Shown here: piece after piece, positions 59,658 to 64,000 of the stretch | How the letters are laid out: the number at the start of each line of letters is the position of its first letter | How positions within the stretch are numbered: position 1 is the first letter of the stretch | Source: Rhizobium sp. 32-5/1 | Lineage (GTDB): Bacteria > Pseudomonadota > Alphaproteobacteria > Rhizobiales > Rhizobiaceae | Reading direction: 5' to 3' | DNA length: 64,000 nt | Assembly: GCF_029537235.1 (NCBI RefSeq) | Contig: NZ_CP120638.1 | Span: 1,488,001 to 1,552,000 of the forward strand | The notes under the pieces: generated by a model | Seen by the model: the letters and a program-made list of their open reading frames with translations, nothing else | Told to the model about the DNA's origin: nothing | Databases searched by the model: none | Made by a program: the position numbers and the translations under genes

Positions 59658-60431
59658 TCAGTGGATCGAGCTGATAAATCGTTTCAGCCGTTCCGATTTC
59701 GGTGCGCCGAAAATGGCATCCGGCGGGCCTTGTTCCTCGATGAGACCGTCGGCGAGGAAAACGATGTGATTGGCAACTTCGCGGGCGAATTTCATCTCGT
59801 GGGTCACGAGGATCATGGTCCGCTTCTCCTTGGCAAGATCGCCGATGACGGCAAGGACTTCGCCGACGAGTTCGGGATCGAGCGCCGAGGTCGGCTCGTC
59901 GAACAGCATGACCAATGGCTGGATGGCGAGCGCACGGGCAATTGCCGCGCGCTGCTGCTGGCCGCCGGACAGGAAGGCCGGATAGGCATCGCGCTTTTCG
60001 TAGAGGCCAACACGGCGCAGCAGGGTTTCGGCCGTCGCCATTGCTTCCGCCTTCGATTTGCCGAGCACGTGGATCGGCACTTCGGTGACATTCTGGAGGA
60101 TGGTCATGTGCTGCCAGAGATTGAAGCTCTGGAATACCATGCCGAGCTGCGTGCGCAACCTCTGCACCTGGCGGCGATCGGCCGGCATCTGGCCGCCATG
60201 TCCGTCCTTCTTCATGGCGATCGTCTCGCCGTGAATGGTAACGGAGCCTGCCGTCGGCAGCTCCAGCATGTTGATGCAGCGCAGGAAGGTGGACTTTCCG
60301 GAGCCGCTGCCGCCGATGATGGCGATGACATCGCCCTCCTTCGCCGTCAGCGAAACACCTTTCAGCACCTCCAGCGGCCCGAAACGTTTGTGCAGGTCCG
60401 TCACTGCAATCGCCTGGGCACTATCCGTCAT
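59658..60431 (-). CDS. Polar amino-acid ABC transporter ATPase (HisP-like)
   Basis: 257 residues from ATG 60431. Walker A GGSGSGKSTFLRCIN, Q-loop VFQSFNLWQHM, signature LSGGQQQRAAIARAL, Walker B VMLFDEPTSALDPELV and switch VTHEMKFA. First gene of the leftward operon ATPase - binding protein - two permeases - amidohydrolase. Confidence 0.93.
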   Translation of the reverse strand: MTDSAQAIAVTDLHKRFGPLEVLKGVSLTAKEGDVIAIIGGSGSGKSTFLRCINMLELPTAGSVTIHGETIAMKKDGHGGQMPADRRQVQRLRTQLGMVFQSFNLWQHMTILQNVTEVPIHVLGKSKAEAMATAETLLRRVGLYEKRDAYPAFLSGGQQQRAAIARALAIQPLVMLFDEPTSALDPELVGEVLAVIGDLAKEKRTMILVTHEMKFAREVANHIVFLADGLIEEQGPPDAIFGAPKSERLKRFISSIH

Positions 60432-60541
60432 GAATGATCTGCCCGTGTCAGGCAGAGAGCCGGTCTTGAACACATGAAAACAGTTCCCCTGGTTTCTTCG
60501 TGCGGCATTTTTGCCTGTCACGCTGTTTCATGAGGTCATCG

Positions 60542-60575
60542 TTGCACTTGTGCAGAAATTATTCAAGCGTATAAT
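60542..60575 (+). promoter_or_regulatory. Candidate sigma-70 promoter for the DDAH-like operon
   Basis: TTGTGC at 60548 and TATAAT at 60570 are separated by 16 bases, about 65 bases before the ATG at 60639. The match to -10 is perfect and to -35 moderate. Confidence 0.4.
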
Positions 60576-60638
60576 AACGCGAATGCTGCTTATTTTGGCA
60601 GTCCCTCCATATGATCAAATTTCCAACAGGAGTTTAGA

Positions 60639-61516
60639 ATGTCCGCTTACGGTTCGCAGGAAATGTCGGCCAATCTGACGCGCGTGCTGATGCGCAGGCC
60701 GGGAGCGAGCCTGAAATCGGCCGATCCGTCAAAGTGGCATTATGGCCCGACCTTCGATGGCGAAAAGGCCCTCCGGCAATATGACGTATTTGCATCGCTG
60801 GTGGAAAAATCCGGTGCGGAAATCCTCTGGATGGAAGACAGGGGCGATGGCCTGGCAGACGCCATGTTCACCCACGACCCATCGCTGATGACCGATCATG
60901 GCGCGGTGCTGCTCAACATGGGCAAGCCGCTGCGCGTTCCGGAAACGGCGCTGCACGAGGCGGCCTACAAAAAGGCCGGCATCCCGATCCTTGGCCGCAT
61001 CACCGCCCCCGGCACCGTCGAGGGCGGCGATTGCATCTGGCTCGACGCCGAGACACTTGTTGTCGGCCGCGGCGTGCGCACCAATGAAGAGGGCATCACC
61101 CAGCTTGCCGAAATCCTGCTGCCGCACGATATCACGGTGCTCAGCTACGACCTGCCGCTCTGGCAGGGGAAGAGGCCTGCCTGCACCTGATGTCGGTGAT
61201 GAGCCCGCTTTCCAGTGGTCTGGCCCTGGTTTTTGCGCCGCTCCTGCCGGCCTCCTTCTACATGCTGCTCAAGGAATGGGGCGTGGCGATGATCGAGGCG
61301 CCGGCGGACGAATTCCATGCCAGCAACGGGCTCAGCCTCAACGTCCTGCCGGTTCGGCCGAACGAGGTCATCATGGTTGCGGGCTTCCCCAAGACAAAGG
61401 CCGCAATGGAAACCGCCGGCTGCACCGTCACGACATTCGAGGCCGACGCGCTCTGCATCGCCTGTGAAGGCGGACCAACCTGCCTGACCCGGCCGGTTCT
61501 GCGGCGGGCTGCATGA
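60639..61516 (+). CDS. DDAH/amidinotransferase-family guanidino hydrolase
   Basis: About 292 residues after restoring one G in GGGG at 61166-61169 (frame rejoins at EACLHLMSVMSPL). Family residues: MFTHDPSLMTDHGAVLL, GTVEGGDCIWLD, the catalytic His in CLHLMSVM, and the catalytic Cys in CEGGPTCLTRPV. Members hydrolyse methylated arginines or arginine to citrulline. Flanking importer, aminotransferase and decarboxylase point to guanidino-compound breakdown. SD AACAGGAG; alternative start ATG 60663 (MSANLTRVL). Overlaps the TetR gene by ATGA. Confidence 0.82.
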
Positions 61517-62142
61517 GCCGCCGCGCCTTTCATCGAGCGCCGGAAGGCGAGCGTCGGCAGGACCTCATCGAGGCCACGCTCGACTGCATCGTCGAATTCG
61601 GCCTGAAAGGCGCGACACTTCGCCAGATCGCCATCCGGGCCGGCGTCACAGCCGGGCTGGTACGCCATTATTTCGACAGCAAGGACCAGATGGTCGCCGA
61701 AGCCTATCGCGCGGTCATCGCCTCGCTGACGGAAAAGGCCGAAGCCGTGAAGGGCAATCCCGAAACGCGGCTGCGCGAATTCATCGTCATCAACCTGACC
61801 GAGCCGGTGGCGAACAGTCGGAGCCTTTCGCTCTGGGCCGCCTTCATCAGCCAGGTGCGCGTCGATACGACGCTGGCCGAGATCCACCGCGAGGGTTATC
61901 TGAGCTTCCGCAATGCGCTGGAAGGTCTGCTTGAGGATTTCCTCATCGCCAAGGGGCAAACACCTGCAGACGGAGAATGCCGCCGGCTCGCCATCGCCAT
62001 CAACGGCCTGATGGACGGATTGTGGCTGGAAGGCTGCCTGGCCGCCGATCTTTTCCGCGAATCCGAACTGGTGACCATCGCCATGACCTCCGTCGAGGCC
62101 ATGCTCGGACTGCCGCTGACACAGACCAACAATAGGACCTGA
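61513..62142 (+). CDS. TetR/BetI-like transcriptional regulator
   Basis: 209 residues. N-terminal HTH: RRQDLIEATLDCIVEFGLKGATLRQIAIRAGVTAGLVRHYFDSKDQMV, typical of BetI-like TetR proteins, followed by an all-helical ligand domain. It is embedded in the operon between the hydrolase and aminotransferase genes and probably regulates it. Confidence 0.9.
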   Translation: MSRRAFHRAPEGERRQDLIEATLDCIVEFGLKGATLRQIAIRAGVTAGLVRHYFDSKDQMVAEAYRAVIASLTEKAEAVKGNPETRLREFIVINLTEPVANSRSLSLWAAFISQVRVDTTLAEIHREGYLSFRNALEGLLEDFLIAKGQTPADGECRRLAIAINGLMDGLWLEGCLAADLFRESELVTIAMTSVEAMLGLPLTQTNNRT

Positions 62143-62158
62143 AAAGGAGAAGACCGCC

Positions 62159-63349
62159 ATGCGTTATGCTTCGATTACCGATCGCCTGGCCGATCTCGGA
62201 TCCGGAAAATGGGCGCTGCACATCCGCGCCCGCGAGATGAAGGCCAAGGGTGCCGATATCATCGAACTGACCATCGGCGAACCCGACCTGCCGCCCGATC
62301 CGTCCCTTATCGCGGAGTGCCAGCGTGCCATGAATGCCGGCCGCTACCGCTATTCCAACGGGCGCGGCGAAACGCCGGTGGTCGAAGCGCTGACGGCAAA
62401 ATATGCCCGGCGTCGCGCCGGTGTCACCGCAGAAAACGTCATGTGTTTTCCGGGCACGCAAACCGCATTGTTTGCAGTCATGCTCGGGCTGGTCGAAGCC
62501 GGCGACGGCGTGCTGACCGGCGACCCGCTCTATGCGACCTATGAAGGCGTCATCCAGTCGACCGGCGCGCATCGCCTTACCGTGCCGCTGCGACCCGAGC
62601 ATGGTTTCCATATGCAGGCTGCCGACCTGGAAAAGGCGATCACGCCGGACTGCCGGGTTCTGCTTCTGAACACGCCGCACAATCCGACCGGCGCGGTTTT
62701 GACCACCGATGAGATTGCCGCCATCGGCGAAGTCTGCTGCCGGCACGATCTCTGGATCGTCTGCGACGAGGTTTACGAGGAACTTGTGTTTGCCGGCACC
62801 TTTGCCTCGCCTTTCGACAATCCGGGTCTTGCCGATCGTACCATCGTTGTCTCCTCGATCTCCAAGTCGCATGCAGCGCCCGGCTTCCGCAGCGGCTGGG
62901 CGATCGGGCCTGCCGAATTTGCCCATCGCCTGCTGCCGATTTCCGAAACCATGCTGTTCGGCGTCCAGCCGTTCATCGCCGACATGACTGCCTATGCGCT
63001 CACCCATCCGATCGAAACATCTGCCCTGATGCGTGCCTCCTATCAGGCGCGCTCCAACAGGATTACCGCGGCGCTCACCGGCGCATCCGGCATCGTGCCG
63101 CTGCCGCCGGAAGCCGGCATGTTCATCCTGCTCGATGTCAGCGGCACAGGCATGTCCGGTGAAGCTTTCGCCTGGCTGCTGCTGGAGGAGATGGGAGTGG
63201 CCGTCATGCCAGGCGCGTCCTTTGGCGACGAGGCCCTGTCCTACGTGCGCATGAGCCTCACCGTGCCGGAAGCCGCGATTGATGAGGCCTGCCGCCGCAT
63301 CCGGGCACTGGCGACACGTCTTGCCACCCCTTTGGAGCGCCGCGCATGA
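62159..63349 (+). CDS. PLP-dependent class I aminotransferase
   Basis: 396 residues. Motifs: IIELTIGEPDLPPDPSLI, YRYSNGRGETPVVEAL, the NPTGAV loop (NTPHNPTGAVLTTDE), CDEVYEELVF, and PLP Lys in SSISKSHAAPGFRSGW. Fold type I, aspartate-aminotransferase superfamily. With the downstream decarboxylase it could serve an arginine (or related) transaminase route: amino acid to 2-oxo acid, then decarboxylation. Substrate is inferred from context. Confidence 0.9.
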   Translation: MRYASITDRLADLGSGKWALHIRAREMKAKGADIIELTIGEPDLPPDPSLIAECQRAMNAGRYRYSNGRGETPVVEALTAKYARRRAGVTAENVMCFPGTQTALFAVMLGLVEAGDGVLTGDPLYATYEGVIQSTGAHRLTVPLRPEHGFHMQAADLEKAITPDCRVLLLNTPHNPTGAVLTTDEIAAIGEVCCRHDLWIVCDEVYEELVFAGTFASPFDNPGLADRTIVVSSISKSHAAPGFRSGWAIGPAEFAHRLLPISETMLFGVQPFIADMTAYALTHPIETSALMRASYQARSNRITAALTGASGIVPLPPEAGMFILLDVSGTGMSGEAFAWLLLEEMGVAVMPGASFGDEALSYVRMSLTVPEAAIDEACRRIRALATRLATPLERRA

Positions 63350-64000
63350 ACGAGATGATGAAAACCGTCGGAGAGGTGCTGGTCGATCTCTTGGAAGCAA
63401 ACGGCGTCGAGGTCGTCTTCGGTATTCCGGGCGTGCACACCGTCGAGCTCTACCGCGGCCTTGCCGCCTCGCCGATCCGCCACATCACCCCGCGCCACGA
63501 ACAGGGCGCCGGATTCATGGCCGATGGGTATGCCCGTGTCAGCGGCAAGCCGGGCGTGGCCCTTGTCATCACCGGCCCGGGCCTTACCAACACGATCACG
63601 GCGATGGCACAGGCACGGCAGGATTCGATCCCCATGCTGGTCATTTCAGGCGTCAACCGGCGGGATTCGCTCGGCCATGGCCGCGGCATGCTGCACGAAC
63701 TGCCGGACCAGCAGGGCATGATGAAGACGCTGGCGCTCTATTCGCAGACCCTGCTCAATCCCGGCGATCTGGGCTCCATCGTCGAGCGCGCTTTCTCCGT
63801 GCTGACCTCGGGGCGCCCCGGCCCCGTACATATCGAGATCCCGACGGACGTGATGGCCGCCCGTATTCCGAGCCCTGTGCTGCGCAAGGCCAATGTGACG
63901 CGTCCGCGCGCAGATGCTGAGACGATGCAGAAGGCGGCGATCCTGTGCGCAGCCGCCTCTCGCCCTGTCATCATGTGCGGTGGCGGCGCGATTACAGCAG
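63346..64000 (+). CDS. Thiamine-diphosphate enzyme, N-terminal part (2-ketoarginine decarboxylase-like; cut by window edge)
   Basis: The frame is open to the right edge, giving 218 residues. It overlaps the aminotransferase stop by ATGA. TPP-enzyme Pyr domain: VGEVLVDLLEANGVEVVFGIPG, RHEQGAGFMADGYAR (catalytic Glu), GVALVITGPGLTNTITAMAQA, then the start of the central domain (SRPVIMCGGGA). Acetolactate-synthase-like enzymes of this type include AruI, 5-guanidino-2-oxopentanoate decarboxylase. The aminotransferase partner makes that the favoured reading, but other 2-oxo-acid decarboxylases remain possible. Confidence 0.75.
   Translation, partial: MNEMMKTVGEVLVDLLEANGVEVVFGIPGVHTVELYRGLAASPIRHITPRHEQGAGFMADGYARVSGKPGVALVITGPGLTNTITAMAQARQDSIPMLVISGVNRRDSLGHGRGMLHELPDQQGMMKTLALYSQTLLNPGDLGSIVERAFSVLTSGRPGPVHIEIPTDVMAARIPSPVLRKANVTRPRADAETMQKAAILCAAASRPVIMCGGGAITA

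Noticed and set aside
1..64000. CRISPR arrays, rRNA genes and prophage structural genes
   Set aside because: No regularly spaced repeats, rRNA signatures or phage head/tail proteins were seen anywhere in the window.

Overview
The window is a GC-rich chromosomal segment of an alphaproteobacterium, most likely a member of the Rhizobiaceae. The reasons are the conserved block murA - DUF2948 - hisD - UPF0262 - low-molecular-weight phosphatase - infA - maf - yacG - tRNA-Phe, and a complete rkpU/rkpAGHIJ capsular polysaccharide (K-antigen) locus of the type known from Sinorhizobium. Species cannot be read from the sequence alone.

Layout. (1) Positions 1-16.7 kb are an accessory 'stress island' ending at the 3' end of tRNA-Phe. 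It holds a DsbA-like/MBL-fold/SnoaL trio, IS5 and IS3 remnants, a beta-CASP RNase, a DksA/TraR zinc-finger protein, a broken OsmC gene, phosphoketolase, a P-type cation ATPase, remnants of acetate kinase/PduL, a CorC-type transporter, and an Hsp20 gene preceded by a ROSE-type RNA thermometer. (2) 16.7-24.7 kb is core chromosome: two tRNAs, cell-wall, histidine and translation genes, and a phosphomannomutase-like gene. (3) 25.3-37.9 kb is a catabolic locus for an unknown substrate: PdxA2-like dehydrogenase, Fe-dependent alcohol dehydrogenase, sialidase-fold (BNR) protein, DapA-family aldolase, a five-gene peptide-type ABC importer, a DUF1537 acid-sugar kinase and a FadR-type regulator. PdxA2 plus DUF1537 suggests breakdown of a four-carbon acid sugar to dihydroxyacetone phosphate. 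(4) 37.9-52.4 kb is the rkp locus: an outer-membrane exporter lipoprotein, a 2.5-kilo-residue reducing polyketide/fatty-acid synthase, an alpha-oxoamine synthase, a 3-ketosphinganine-reductase-like SDR, a membrane sulfatase-fold protein and a KpsS/LipB-like protein. The enzyme order resembles long-chain-base (sphingoid-like) lipid synthesis. (5) 52.4-56 kb carries a cyanide-insensitive-type quinol oxidase (CioAB) with a tiny DUF2474 partner, and a transglutaminase-like protein whose catalytic Cys is Ser. (6) 56-64 kb is a guanidino/arginine utilisation region: polar amino-acid ABC importer, M20 amidohydrolase, DDAH-like hydrolase, TetR regulator, aminotransferase and a thiamine-diphosphate decarboxylase that runs off the window.

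A pervasive feature is the single-base frameshift, nearly always in a homopolymer run, in otherwise full-length genes, including core genes such as hisD. I count about 16 such genes. This looks like homopolymer error in a draft assembly rather than biology, so these genes are annotated as one CDS each with the suspected position noted. Only genes that also lack large parts or carry recombination junctions are called pseudogenes.
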